64,000 nt of DNA from Chitinophagaceae bacterium DXS. GTDB lineage: Bacteria; Bacteroidota; Bacteroidia; Chitinophagales; Chitinophagaceae. A program made the translations under genes and the position numbers. Below are positions 45,699-55,139 of the stretch, one piece after another (positions within the stretch are counted from its first letter, which is position 1; every line of letters starts with the position of its first letter). The notes beneath the pieces were generated by a model. It was not told the origin of the DNA. It worked only from the letters and a program-made list of their open reading frames with translations, and ran no database searches. The DNA lies in NCBI GenBank assembly GCA_030345135.1, contig CP128386.1:5843327-5907326 (forward strand), given 5' to 3'.

Positions 45699-48600
45699 AT
45701 GAATTACTTAAAAACAAAAGATTCGAAAGTATTACTTAAATCCATAAGCCTGTTCATTTGCATTGGCTTATGCACTTCTATATGGGCGCAGGTAAATATT
45801 CAAACTGGCAGTGCCGAATACACCATTCCAGTTTTTAGTCATATCGATCCGAAAAGTGGCCTCTCACACGATGTAACCATTAGTTATTCCTCCGGCCAGG
45901 GCATTAAGGTAAACCAGATTGCCTCTAACATAGGTTTAGGATGGAGTCTTAGTTGCGGGGGTGAAATTATTCGTGTTCAACACGGAGAACCTGACGATCA
46001 GTACAATCCTGAAGATATAGTTAGAAATTTGAGTGATGCAGATGCGGAGAAGTTTATCTATGAGCAAACGAATCCAACGCTTTATAGTAAATTTTATCCT
46101 AATGGATTTTTGTACAAGAAGTATGACATAAACTATCTTCCTAAACAAATAGCATTTCAACCACGATTTGGGAATGATGAGAAAAACAACTACAAAATGG
46201 GTCCCAAGCCAAGTGAAGATACTCAGCAGGATGTCTTTATTTTAAATATCGGAGGGCTTGTCAAAGAATTTGTTATAGGCAAAAATTTCCAGGTTAAATC
46301 TCTTGACGGCGCATTATTCAGAACCGAGATTTTGCGGGAAGCGGACAACGACAGAACTTTTTACAATCAAAATATTCTCACCAAGATTAAAGGATTTGTG
46401 ATTACTGATGAAACGGGAAGGAAGTATACTTTCGATAAATATGATGTGGAGGAGCTGCATCAATCCCAGCAACAGGCTTATTATTTCTTTTATCAAAGAC
46501 CGACCGGTAAATTCATTATCAATCGTTGGATACTGACCTCAATAACAGAGCCTGTAACAAATAGAAGCATATCCTTTGAGTATAGCCAGGAAGATTGGAA
46601 ATATATTACCGATATTTCAGAGGCGCAGGTATGGAAAGATAACGGAAACGGAAGCCAAAGCGTATTGCAGATGACTCAGACTGCCGGGGCTGCGCATGCA
46701 ACCCAGTACGTAATTAAAAAAATAAATTTTCCTGATAATGCCAACATTCAGTTCATCTACAATAACGCGTCGCGAGTGGATTTGCTGGGGTCTGCCTATT
46801 TATCAAAGATCGAAGTATATCAGAATGAGCAACTGATAAAAAGGGTGGTAACAGACCCCGCGTACTTCTATCAAAAAGATATATTATCCCCAGGTCAGGC
46901 CATTCTGAACTCGTATGATCTGTATCCAACCTATAATATGAGTCTGCAATCTTCTACAAATGCGTACCGGTATAGACTTGCACTAAGGTCTTTGTCGGTA
47001 TACGGCAGAGACCAGAAAGAAGAACTAACATATTCTTTTGATTATTTTACCGGTAAGGAAAATGCAAATACTTCGGTTGCTGTACCCTCCAGGTTAGACA
47101 ATTACCGGGATCATTCAGGACTTTACAACTCAAAACGATATTCAGCCTCTCTTTATACCCAGAACGAAAACATAAATCCTGACCAGGATTTTGCGGTGCT
47201 CGGGTTGTTAAAACGCATCAAGACGCCTTTATCCGGAACGATCACTTTTGAGTATAAAGCAACAAGCTCTACAAAGCTTAATGAAAACCTGGTGTTAGTA
47301 GATAAGTATACAATTTCCGACTTAATTAATGGCTCAGCTTACACAAAAGCATTTCGTTATTGCCTCAATCTTAGTCCGGTTGTAACAAATAATTGTTCTT
47401 ATGCAAATTCTGTATATCAGAATGCATTTGTAGGTGAAAGTCCAGGTGCCACAGGCTATTTAGGGCAGCAAATGACTATAACATATTTTAAGGACTCTAA
47501 AAATAAGGTTGGACAGTATCTGTTTTATTCTGCTCCCACGCCGGAATTGAAAGCCGTGCAGGGTATTGTAACAACAGCACTCGCGGCGTTTATCGGGCCG
47601 TACCTTGGTCCTTTCTCTTCTTTTATTGTCAATATTGCGGGTTCAGTATTGGATGATCTTTTTGGCAGCCAGCTAAGTATTTATACAATTACCAATAAAA
47701 TGAACCAGGCGCAATTGAATACTAATCCGTTGCCGTCAACATTAGGAATAACTATAGAATTTGATTTGATCAACAATACTATGTATCCAAGTAAGCTTTA
47801 TCAATTCAGTACTACGGCAAATCAAAATGTAATACAACCAAGCTATTTTCCTTATTCGGCAAAACAAAGAACAGATCCGGGAAAATATGGTAATCTTATT
47901 CAGGTGCAGTATTACAATAGGGATAGTAAGGTTGTGTATTCTAAAGCGCTGGAATATAGTTATTCAAAAATAACACTGGACGACAACTTCAAATCAGCTA
48001 AGTATGGACCAAGAAACTATTATTCAGGACCATATACCCAAACTCCTTATGTTGCTGGAGGAGCTATTAGTGATTCATGGATTGTTTCAGACTTTTACAA
48101 CTACTCCCAGGGATGGTCTTCAGTCAGTAAAGAAACAGAAGAAACTGCTAATACGGCAAATACAACAAAAACAACTACTTCGAAAAGCTATGTCTACAAT
48201 AGTAGAAATAATTCTGTTAAACAGAGTTGTTCAACGGAAAGTGATGATAAATTATCCGGATACAATACTTTTTATGCAATAGATTATTGGGACACATATG
48301 CGAATAATACGGTGCTGAAAAAGATGAAGGATAATAATATGGTTGCTACTCCTTGTGCAACCATTGCCTGGTATAAAACATCTGCGTCCGCAACAATGTA
48401 TAATGTAACCGGTATTGTAGTTACAGATTACGATATCAATTGCTTGAAACCGGCAACGGTTAAAAGTTATAGAATTGACAATCCAATACAGGTCACAGAG
48501 GCAGTTTTAAATTCCTATGATCCGTTTAGCTCAACTTCGTTTGCAAGTTCATTACCCGCCGATGTTATTGCTAAAAACATTTATTCAGACAATATATTGA

Positions 48601-49205
48601 CAGAAACCTACAGCAATAACAATACTGCGGTAAGCGCTATAAAATATGATTACAATAACTGGCTGCCATGTGCAAGTATTACAAATGCCGCCTTTAACCA
48701 GGTGTCTTACACTTCTTTTGAAAATGCTAATGTCGATGGCTGGCAATATAATGCCGGAGGTGCTGTAAGCGATGATAAGGCTGTTACCGGAAAAATGGTT
48801 TACAATCTTTCAGGATCAAACGGCACAATAACAAGAACCGGGCTTACAGCCAGTCAAACATACAGAATTACCGTCTGGGCAAAGGCGAACAATGTAACTG
48901 TAAATGGCATGGCTGGCGTTGTGCTGTTTAGTGCAAGCGGCTACAACTTATTACAGTTCATGATTACCGGTGCCGCTTCTGTTACAATAAGTGGTAACAC
49001 CGTAATTGATGAATTGCGTTTACTGCCCGCGGATGCCAGAATGGCTACTATAGGCTACGATCCTGTAACACGTCTGAAAATAAGCGAATGTGACAGCAAT
49101 AACCGGATGACTTTGTATGAATACGATAGCTGGGGGAGGCTGAGTGTTGTTCGCGATGAAAACAGAAATATTATTAGTACAACAGAATACAACCTTAAAA
49201 AATAA
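45699..49205 (+). CDS. Rhs-type shell protein, N-terminal half of a split Rhs pair
   Basis: An 1168-aa exported protein (signal peptide ending SIWAQ). The start, GSAEYTIPVFSHIDPKSG and SYSSGQGIKVNQIASNIGLG followed by WSLSCGGEIIR, is the classic N-terminal signature of Bacteroidota Rhs/SpvB-like proteins. A long beta-rich body follows, with one hydrophobic stretch around residues 625-655 (FIGPYLGPFSSFIVNIAG). The last 40 residues are a YD repeat (RMTLYEYDSWGRLSVVRDEN). It stops 5 nt before the 1700-aa gene, which carries DUF6443, YD repeats and hinge, so the two look like one Rhs shell split into two proteins, like TcB and TcC. Confidence 0.82.
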   Translation: MNYLKTKDSKVLLKSISLFICIGLCTSIWAQVNIQTGSAEYTIPVFSHIDPKSGLSHDVTISYSSGQGIKVNQIASNIGLGWSLSCGGEIIRVQHGEPDDQYNPEDIVRNLSDADAEKFIYEQTNPTLYSKFYPNGFLYKKYDINYLPKQIAFQPRFGNDEKNNYKMGPKPSEDTQQDVFILNIGGLVKEFVIGKNFQVKSLDGALFRTEILREADNDRTFYNQNILTKIKGFVITDETGRKYTFDKYDVEELHQSQQQAYYFFYQRPTGKFIINRWILTSITEPVTNRSISFEYSQEDWKYITDISEAQVWKDNGNGSQSVLQMTQTAGAAHATQYVIKKINFPDNANIQFIYNNASRVDLLGSAYLSKIEVYQNEQLIKRVVTDPAYFYQKDILSPGQAILNSYDLYPTYNMSLQSSTNAYRYRLALRSLSVYGRDQKEELTYSFDYFTGKENANTSVAVPSRLDNYRDHSGLYNSKRYSASLYTQNENINPDQDFAVLGLLKRIKTPLSGTITFEYKATSSTKLNENLVLVDKYTISDLINGSAYTKAFRYCLNLSPVVTNNCSYANSVYQNAFVGESPGATGYLGQQMTITYFKDSKNKVGQYLFYSAPTPELKAVQGIVTTALAAFIGPYLGPFSSFIVNIAGSVLDDLFGSQLSIYTITNKMNQAQLNTNPLPSTLGITIEFDLINNTMYPSKLYQFSTTANQNVIQPSYFPYSAKQRTDPGKYGNLIQVQYYNRDSKVVYSKALEYSYSKITLDDNFKSAKYGPRNYYSGPYTQTPYVAGGAISDSWIVSDFYNYSQGWSSVSKETEETANTANTTKTTTSKSYVYNSRNNSVKQSCSTESDDKLSGYNTFYAIDYWDTYANNTVLKKMKDNNMVATPCATIAWYKTSASATMYNVTGIVVTDYDINCLKPATVKSYRIDNPIQVTEAVLNSYDPFSSTSFASSLPADVIAKNIYSDNILTETYSNNNTAVSAIKYDYNNWLPCASITNAAFNQVSYTSFENANVDGWQYNAGGAVSDDKAVTGKMVYNLSGSNGTITRTGLTASQTYRITVWAKANNVTVNGMAGVVLFSASGYNLLQFMITGAASVTISGNTVIDELRLLPADARMATIGYDPVTRLKISECDSNNRMTLYEYDSWGRLSVVRDENRNIISTTEYNLKK

Positions 49206-49210
49206 CCCTT

Positions 49211-52200
49211 ATGCAACTTAAAAAATACACGAGCCTTATTTGCATGTTGCTTTGCACATGGGTAAGCGCACAGTACAAAATTGTAGGACCTTTAATAGTG
49301 AAGCCAGGAACCAATGCTTTTTTTTATGTGTCCGACGGCTCCTCTCAATGTAGTTACTGTACAGGCAGTTGGTCCCTAATGACAGGAGGAGATCTGTCGT
49401 CAAAAACTAATAACTCCTGTTATTTCACAGCCCCTTCGTCCGACAATGCAGACGGTTATAGCGTTGGTATGATAAGTTATAGTTCCTACAATGGATACTA
49501 CATGCCTGTTTATCAATTTGTAGTATCAAATAATTACCTGGATCAGCGTTCACAAATGGTGGAAAAAGGTAAAACGGGAACGATCAGTTTTAACTATTAT
49601 ATCAGGAACAACCAGGATATAAAAAATATATCCTGGCAACAATCATCGGACAAAGTTCTTGGATGGTATACTATTGCAGGAAGCAGCACAACTTTGCAGG
49701 TTCCATATCCTACAACATCGCCAACTTATTACCGCTGTGTGTTTTCCTATAACGGTCAAACTATAACTACAGAGCCGTCTGAGGTGCTTGCCGAAGGATA
49801 TGAGAACTTAAGTTACGTGAGAACCAATCGTGTTTTGGTTCCGGGAATGCAGAACATAGAAGCTGTAAGCAATTTGCCAATAGGACAACGCTTTCAGTTA
49901 GTTAATTACCTGGATGGTCTGGGGCGCACTACAGAAACTATTCGGAAGGATGCTGCCATAACTACAACAGGTACATCAATGGATCTTGTTTCATTTAATA
50001 CATTTGATGAGTATGGCAGGCAGGATAAAAGTTATTTGCCTTTTCCCACACTTGTAAACAAGGCCGCCTATAAGCCCAACCCTGAAGCGCTGCAGACTTC
50101 CGCTTTGAATGGTAAATTTGAATCTGACAATTATTTTTATTCGAAAAACGTTTTTGATAACAGTCCGCTTAACCGCATTACAAAATCAATGCGCCCCGGA
50201 GTTTCGTGGGTTGGAAGTAACGTCGGCGTTAATTATACTTATGACTGCAATAATAGCACCGAGATTATCAAGAAGTGGTCAATAGGCTATAGCAGTAGCG
50301 ACAGGCCTGTTACAACCGGTAAATATGACGCAGCGAAGCTGGTGAAGAATACTGCTACTGATGAAAAGGGGAAACGTACAATTACTTATTCAGATTTTAG
50401 CGGACAAACAATTTTGGTTAAAGTTCAAGACAAAGAAGGTGCAGCATTGGAAGAAAACGGCCATGGCGGGTGGTTATGCACTTACTACGTATATGATGGC
50501 TTTGGAAGATTACGTTACAAACTTACACCCGGTGCGGTAGAGTTACTGCGGGTAATGTATGATGTAAATGCAACATGGAGCGTAAATGAAGATATAGCTG
50601 CGGAACTTTGTTATTATAATATTTATGACAACAGGGGAAGAATTATTGCACAACATTCGCCGGGCGCAGGAGAAAATGAGATCGTGTATGATAAGCGAAA
50701 CCGCCCGATATTTACCAGGGATGCCAAAGACAAACAGCTTAGCCGATGGATGCTGACCTGCTATGATGCGCTGAATAGGCCCATTCTTTCCGGTTTTATA
50801 TCTACCAGTTATGATAGGGCATATCTTCAAACTTACCTGGATGGCCAGGCCCTGGCTAACTCATCTGTGTCTTTTGAGCCGTCTACTTCAGCCGTATTGC
50901 CGCAATTGGTAGTTGGTGAGCGCGTAGCCGGAACTGAAGAATACACTGCAAGTGAAGAGATTGTTTTTAATCCCGGCTTTGAATCTGAAGCATCGGCAAA
51001 TTTTATAGCTCAGATAAGTACCGGTACTGGTGGCAATGCATCGCCCGATATTTCATTGCTTGGAAATCCGGTACCTGCGGGTATAACCATTGTAACACTG
51101 TCTGTTAATTTTTACGATGATTACGCCTATGGCGGGGCTAAAACGTTTAGCGATAAATATGGCTTTCCGGCAACAAGCAATGCTTATGTACTTGCAACCA
51201 AAAGAACAGAAAGAACGCTGGATATGTTAACGGGCCGGCAAGTTCGTGTTATAGATGACAACAATTATAACAACGATGGTTTTTCCGGAACTACCATATA
51301 TTATAACGAAGATGGCAATACGCTGCAGGTATTATCAGATAATTATTTTAAAGGAACAGATATATATACTAGTCAATACGATTTTTCTGGCAAAGAGTTA
51401 GCTAATTGCCTTTCTCAGACATTGCCCGGTACTTCCTTAAAAGATTTCAGAACAGTAACCGGTTATGAGTATGATATATTAGGCCGGCTACAGTCTTTGT
51501 CCAAAAGTTACGGTGGCTCCGTTTATAAAAAGCTGGTGCAATACACTTATGATGAATTGGGAAGAACGACGCAGCAAAAGTTATCTCCTTCTTATAATGG
51601 CAATGCCGGTATAGAAAGGCTTGACTACAACTACAGTATCCATGGCGCATTAACCGGCATTAATAAAAATTACGCTTTGCAAACGGCCAATAACCAACAA
51701 TGGAATAATTACTTTGGTGAATATTTGGGTTATGATAACAGGGATGCGCAGTTTTCAGCCGCAAGCTTAAATGGCAATATCAGCGGAGTAATATGGAAAA
51801 GCCAAAGTGATAACAAGCCGAGACGGTATGATTATAATTACACAAATGCCGGATATTTGAATGCTGCGCAATTTGTACAAAAAGAAAAGCCTTCAGACTC
51901 CTGGTCCGCTGCGAAGATGAATGCATCTGTGCCAACGTTGCAATACGACGCAAATGGCAATTTGCTCGCCATGTCTCAAATGGGCCTGCGGGCGGGGCAA
52001 TCTACACCCGCATTAATAGACGACCTTATTTATGGCTATGATAAAAGCGGGTACAGTAACAGACTTGTAAGTGTTACCGATAGAGCATCTAATCCGGCCA
52101 ACCCTCCGGCGGGAGCAGATTTCACAAACGGAACGGGATTACCTGCAAACCATTACACATATGATGCGGCAGGTAATTTAACCCGCGATTATAACAAAGG

Positions 52201-54313
52201 AATGGGTAATGCAGCCAACGAAGGGATACTGTATAATATACTAAACAGGCCATGCCGTATAGAGATACAGGGTAAATACAGTCTTTCATATATCTACGAT
52301 GCAGATGGAGCGTTGCTTGCAAAAAAGATCACCAATACTGCCACAGGTTCGTATAAATGGCAATATTTCGTGGACGGACTTGCACTTGAAAACAATACAC
52401 CGCTTTATTTCTCTAACGAAACAGGGCGGTTGCGGATTAGTAAAGTAAGCAGTTATGCAATAAGCCCCGCTCCGTCTTTGACGATTGGCGGTAACGACGG
52501 CCTTGTGATTAATGGAAAGCCCGCTTTTTACGACTTCTATATAACAGATCACCAGGGTAGTACACGAATGGTACTTACTGAAGAACAACATGCAGAAATG
52601 CACCTCGCAACCATGGAAGACAGGAACGCCGACCAAAAAGCCTATGAAGAAAGCACGTTTGGTAAACAGGGATCAGGTAATGAAGTAGTGGCAAGCAGAT
52701 GGGATACACCACCGGCCTGGGCAAGTCATTATAATGATGCTGCAAATAGAAAAGTGAGCAGACTAAATCAAGGCCTTCCGGTTGGCCCCAATGTGTTGTT
52801 GAAAGTAATGGCCGGTGATATGCTAAAAATAAGCACCGATTATTTTTACAACGAGGCTGTTACTACAGGCAGCAATGGTTTAAGTAATGTAGTAAATTCT
52901 TTGGTTGGGGCCTTATCAGGAAGTGGGCCAGCAGCAGGATTAAAAGGTGCCGCATCTCAATTACAATCGCAATTGCTTAATTCGGGAGATCTGGCGAATT
53001 TTTTAAACAATCCGGATGGCGTTACCAATAATAATCTACCCAGGGCTTATCTTAATTGGTTGTTCTTTGACGAAAACTTTAATCCGATACCTTCTGATGC
53101 TACTACCGGAAATGGTAGTGGCGCTATGAGAGTGACAGGTTCAGGAGATGGCAAAGCTCTTGTTCAATCTGGTATAAAAGTGCCTGCCAGCGGTTATGCT
53201 TTTGTGTATGTAAGCAATACAAGCAGCACCAATGTGTATTTTGATAATCTTAAAATAATACATGAACGCGGCCGTATTTTGCAGGAGCATCATTATTATC
53301 CCTATGGTTTAGAAATAGCTAGCATTAGCAGCAGGGCTTTTGGTAAGCTGGATAACGGTTGGCGTTATCAGGGAACATTTAGTGAATTTGAAGAAGAAAC
53401 CGGATGGACTAATTTTGATTTGAGAAGTTATGATGCACAATTGGGACGATGGACAAGTGTAGATCCTTATGACCAATATGCGAGTGGGTATGTGGGTATG
53501 GGAAGTAATCCGGTGAATGGAGTGGATGAAGATGGGGGATTAAGTATTCCTCTCTTATTTGCTACAACTGCTGCCGGCGCTGGCATTGGTTATTTGATGG
53601 CTCCAGAACGAGAAAAAGGAAGAGGCGCATTAATAGGCGCAGGCATTGGATTAGGCGCAGGAATAATTGCAAATATTAGCCTGAACGGAATAATGGATTA
53701 TGCCGATCCTCATAAAGGAGTGTACGCTCAGAATGTATATGACAATTATGCTGATCGATTCGAAAAATATACAAAAGAGTTTTCAAACGGATATTGGTCG
53801 CGTTCTTTCGATGCGTGGGTTGACGACAAGTTGTCTGATCTCTTCAGTAATAGTTATCATTTTTTAGGATCAGTTACTAATTCTAAATTCTCTTGGATAA
53901 CAATTGATCAATTATCTTCATCAATGATAAATATTATAACCAGGGAAATCGGACGGACAAATTATGAAATGCGATATGTTCAAAGTTATGCTCCGGATTT
54001 TATAGAACGCTCTTACGATTTTAAGGGCATGGGAAGACAAATGCGCGTAGAAATGGGTAAAGGCGGACGCAATACTACTGTTGATATTTTTAAGAATGAT
54101 GAAAAGAATGAAGTGCTTAACAATGATCACAATGTGTCACGCATATATAAGGTAAGAAAGAATGTTTTTAAAGTTAGATATAATCCCGGGTATAAAACGG
54201 AATATTTTTCGCTGCCTATTGTTAATGGACAACCTCAAATACCCCCTGTGACAGTATCTAATTCGAAGAAGATTAAAATCCAACTACGAGTAAAAAATAA
54301 TCATACATACTAA
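49211..54313 (+). CDS. Rhs/YD-repeat toxin carrier with DUF6443-type region and unknown C-terminal tip
   Basis: A 1700-aa exported protein: signal peptide (MQLKKYTSLICMLLCTWVSA), Ig-like region (about 25-190), DUF6443-type segment (NLPIGQRFQLVNYLDGLGRT), many YD repeats (about 300-1350: YVYDGFGRLRYK, GYEYDILGRLQSL, HYTYDAAGNLTRDY), and the Rhs core end (WRYQGTFSEFEEETGWTNFD, LRSYDAQLGRWTSVDPYDQ, NPVNGVDEDGG at 1433-1443). The 257-residue tip begins with a glycine-zipper stretch (GAGIGYLMAPEREKGRG, LIGAGIGLGAGIIANI) and is otherwise unrecognised. Rhs tips are usually toxins acting on neighbours. Next gene is an exported immunity candidate. Confidence 0.88.
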   Translation: MQLKKYTSLICMLLCTWVSAQYKIVGPLIVKPGTNAFFYVSDGSSQCSYCTGSWSLMTGGDLSSKTNNSCYFTAPSSDNADGYSVGMISYSSYNGYYMPVYQFVVSNNYLDQRSQMVEKGKTGTISFNYYIRNNQDIKNISWQQSSDKVLGWYTIAGSSTTLQVPYPTTSPTYYRCVFSYNGQTITTEPSEVLAEGYENLSYVRTNRVLVPGMQNIEAVSNLPIGQRFQLVNYLDGLGRTTETIRKDAAITTTGTSMDLVSFNTFDEYGRQDKSYLPFPTLVNKAAYKPNPEALQTSALNGKFESDNYFYSKNVFDNSPLNRITKSMRPGVSWVGSNVGVNYTYDCNNSTEIIKKWSIGYSSSDRPVTTGKYDAAKLVKNTATDEKGKRTITYSDFSGQTILVKVQDKEGAALEENGHGGWLCTYYVYDGFGRLRYKLTPGAVELLRVMYDVNATWSVNEDIAAELCYYNIYDNRGRIIAQHSPGAGENEIVYDKRNRPIFTRDAKDKQLSRWMLTCYDALNRPILSGFISTSYDRAYLQTYLDGQALANSSVSFEPSTSAVLPQLVVGERVAGTEEYTASEEIVFNPGFESEASANFIAQISTGTGGNASPDISLLGNPVPAGITIVTLSVNFYDDYAYGGAKTFSDKYGFPATSNAYVLATKRTERTLDMLTGRQVRVIDDNNYNNDGFSGTTIYYNEDGNTLQVLSDNYFKGTDIYTSQYDFSGKELANCLSQTLPGTSLKDFRTVTGYEYDILGRLQSLSKSYGGSVYKKLVQYTYDELGRTTQQKLSPSYNGNAGIERLDYNYSIHGALTGINKNYALQTANNQQWNNYFGEYLGYDNRDAQFSAASLNGNISGVIWKSQSDNKPRRYDYNYTNAGYLNAAQFVQKEKPSDSWSAAKMNASVPTLQYDANGNLLAMSQMGLRAGQSTPALIDDLIYGYDKSGYSNRLVSVTDRASNPANPPAGADFTNGTGLPANHYTYDAAGNLTRDYNKGMGNAANEGILYNILNRPCRIEIQGKYSLSYIYDADGALLAKKITNTATGSYKWQYFVDGLALENNTPLYFSNETGRLRISKVSSYAISPAPSLTIGGNDGLVINGKPAFYDFYITDHQGSTRMVLTEEQHAEMHLATMEDRNADQKAYEESTFGKQGSGNEVVASRWDTPPAWASHYNDAANRKVSRLNQGLPVGPNVLLKVMAGDMLKISTDYFYNEAVTTGSNGLSNVVNSLVGALSGSGPAAGLKGAASQLQSQLLNSGDLANFLNNPDGVTNNNLPRAYLNWLFFDENFNPIPSDATTGNGSGAMRVTGSGDGKALVQSGIKVPASGYAFVYVSNTSSTNVYFDNLKIIHERGRILQEHHYYPYGLEIASISSRAFGKLDNGWRYQGTFSEFEEETGWTNFDLRSYDAQLGRWTSVDPYDQYASGYVGMGSNPVNGVDEDGGLSIPLLFATTAAGAGIGYLMAPEREKGRGALIGAGIGLGAGIIANISLNGIMDYADPHKGVYAQNVYDNYADRFEKYTKEFSNGYWSRSFDAWVDDKLSDLFSNSYHFLGSVTNSKFSWITIDQLSSSMINIITREIGRTNYEMRYVQSYAPDFIERSYDFKGMGRQMRVEMGKGGRNTTVDIFKNDEKNEVLNNDHNVSRIYKVRKNVFKVRYNPGYKTEYFSLPIVNGQPQIPPVTVSNSKKIKIQLRVKNNHTY

Positions 54314-54324
54314 TCAAAACAAAC

Positions 54325-55077
54325 ATGGGAGAAAAGGTCTTATCGTGCCTGGTTATCTTTTTATTATTTCAAGAGGGAGTCTTTGCACAGAATAAAACTG
54401 TTTTCAAAGAAGACTTTGAGAAAAGGTATTTGAAGACGCCAAATAATTCAGAGACAGTTTTTTGTATTGGAACATACACTCCTAAACAAAAGGATGCTGC
54501 TCCATTAATTTCTAACTCATTACAAGTGCCATTTGGTGAATACTATACAAATTACTCGTCATGTGAGGATAGTACTGTTAAGAATTTTTATACTTCAGTT
54601 TTCGTCTATGATGAAGTCGTAGAAAATAACAGAGATTTTATGGTAATTAAAATGGATACAATTTTAGATGTTGGAAAGCAGTATAGGATAACTTTAAAAG
54701 TAAAAATTGATCCCTGTGCTGGCTATACAATTGACAGCTTGGGTTTTTCATTCTTTAATGATGAAAAAGCTATTGGGAAGTTTTTTAGAGAGGGTTTTGA
54801 AAACGGACATTTCGAAAACAATATATCCATGAAAGAAGCGAACACTTGCAAATGGCAAATATTTAAGTGTGAGTTTGTTTGCAATGGCGCCGGAGAGTAT
54901 TTAATGATCGGGAATTATAGGTTAAATAATCAAATAAAATTGCCCAAGGAACAAAAAAATAATTGTCCATATAGGGACAAGCAAAATGATAATTACTCAA
55001 AAATATATAACAAAAAAGATGGCATGCTGGCAACTTGCTATCTTTTTTTAGATGATATAATAATTTCGGAACTGTGA
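54325..55077 (+). CDS. Exported protein, candidate immunity protein of the Rhs tip
   Basis: A 250-aa protein 11 nt after the Rhs gene, with signal peptide MGEKVLSCLVIFLLFQEGVF and cleavage near FAQNK. The body is beta-rich (FMVIKMDTILDVGKQYRITL, KWQIFKCEFVCNGAGEYLMI) and ends YLFLDDIIISEL, like a carbohydrate-binding-type jelly roll. It is a clear paralogue of the gene at 59397-60091 (shared VIKxDTxL, DSLxxxF, GxYxYMxIGN, NNCPY, DxIxIxE). Position directly after the tip suggests immunity, and export suggests the toxin acts in the periplasm. This is inference; a surface lectin is an alternative. Confidence 0.6.
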   Translation: MGEKVLSCLVIFLLFQEGVFAQNKTVFKEDFEKRYLKTPNNSETVFCIGTYTPKQKDAAPLISNSLQVPFGEYYTNYSSCEDSTVKNFYTSVFVYDEVVENNRDFMVIKMDTILDVGKQYRITLKVKIDPCAGYTIDSLGFSFFNDEKAIGKFFREGFENGHFENNISMKEANTCKWQIFKCEFVCNGAGEYLMIGNYRLNNQIKLPKEQKNNCPYRDKQNDNYSKIYNKKDGMLATCYLFLDDIIISEL

Positions 55078-55139
55078 TTTTTTTGTCGCAGTTGATGTTG
55101 GGGGCAACATGCTAATGAAGCAAATCCTCACATACTTTT

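Noticed and set aside
49211-54313. The Rhs gene as a T6SS effector
   Set aside because: It has a Sec signal peptide and no PAAR domain, and no VgrG or Hcp genes are in the window.
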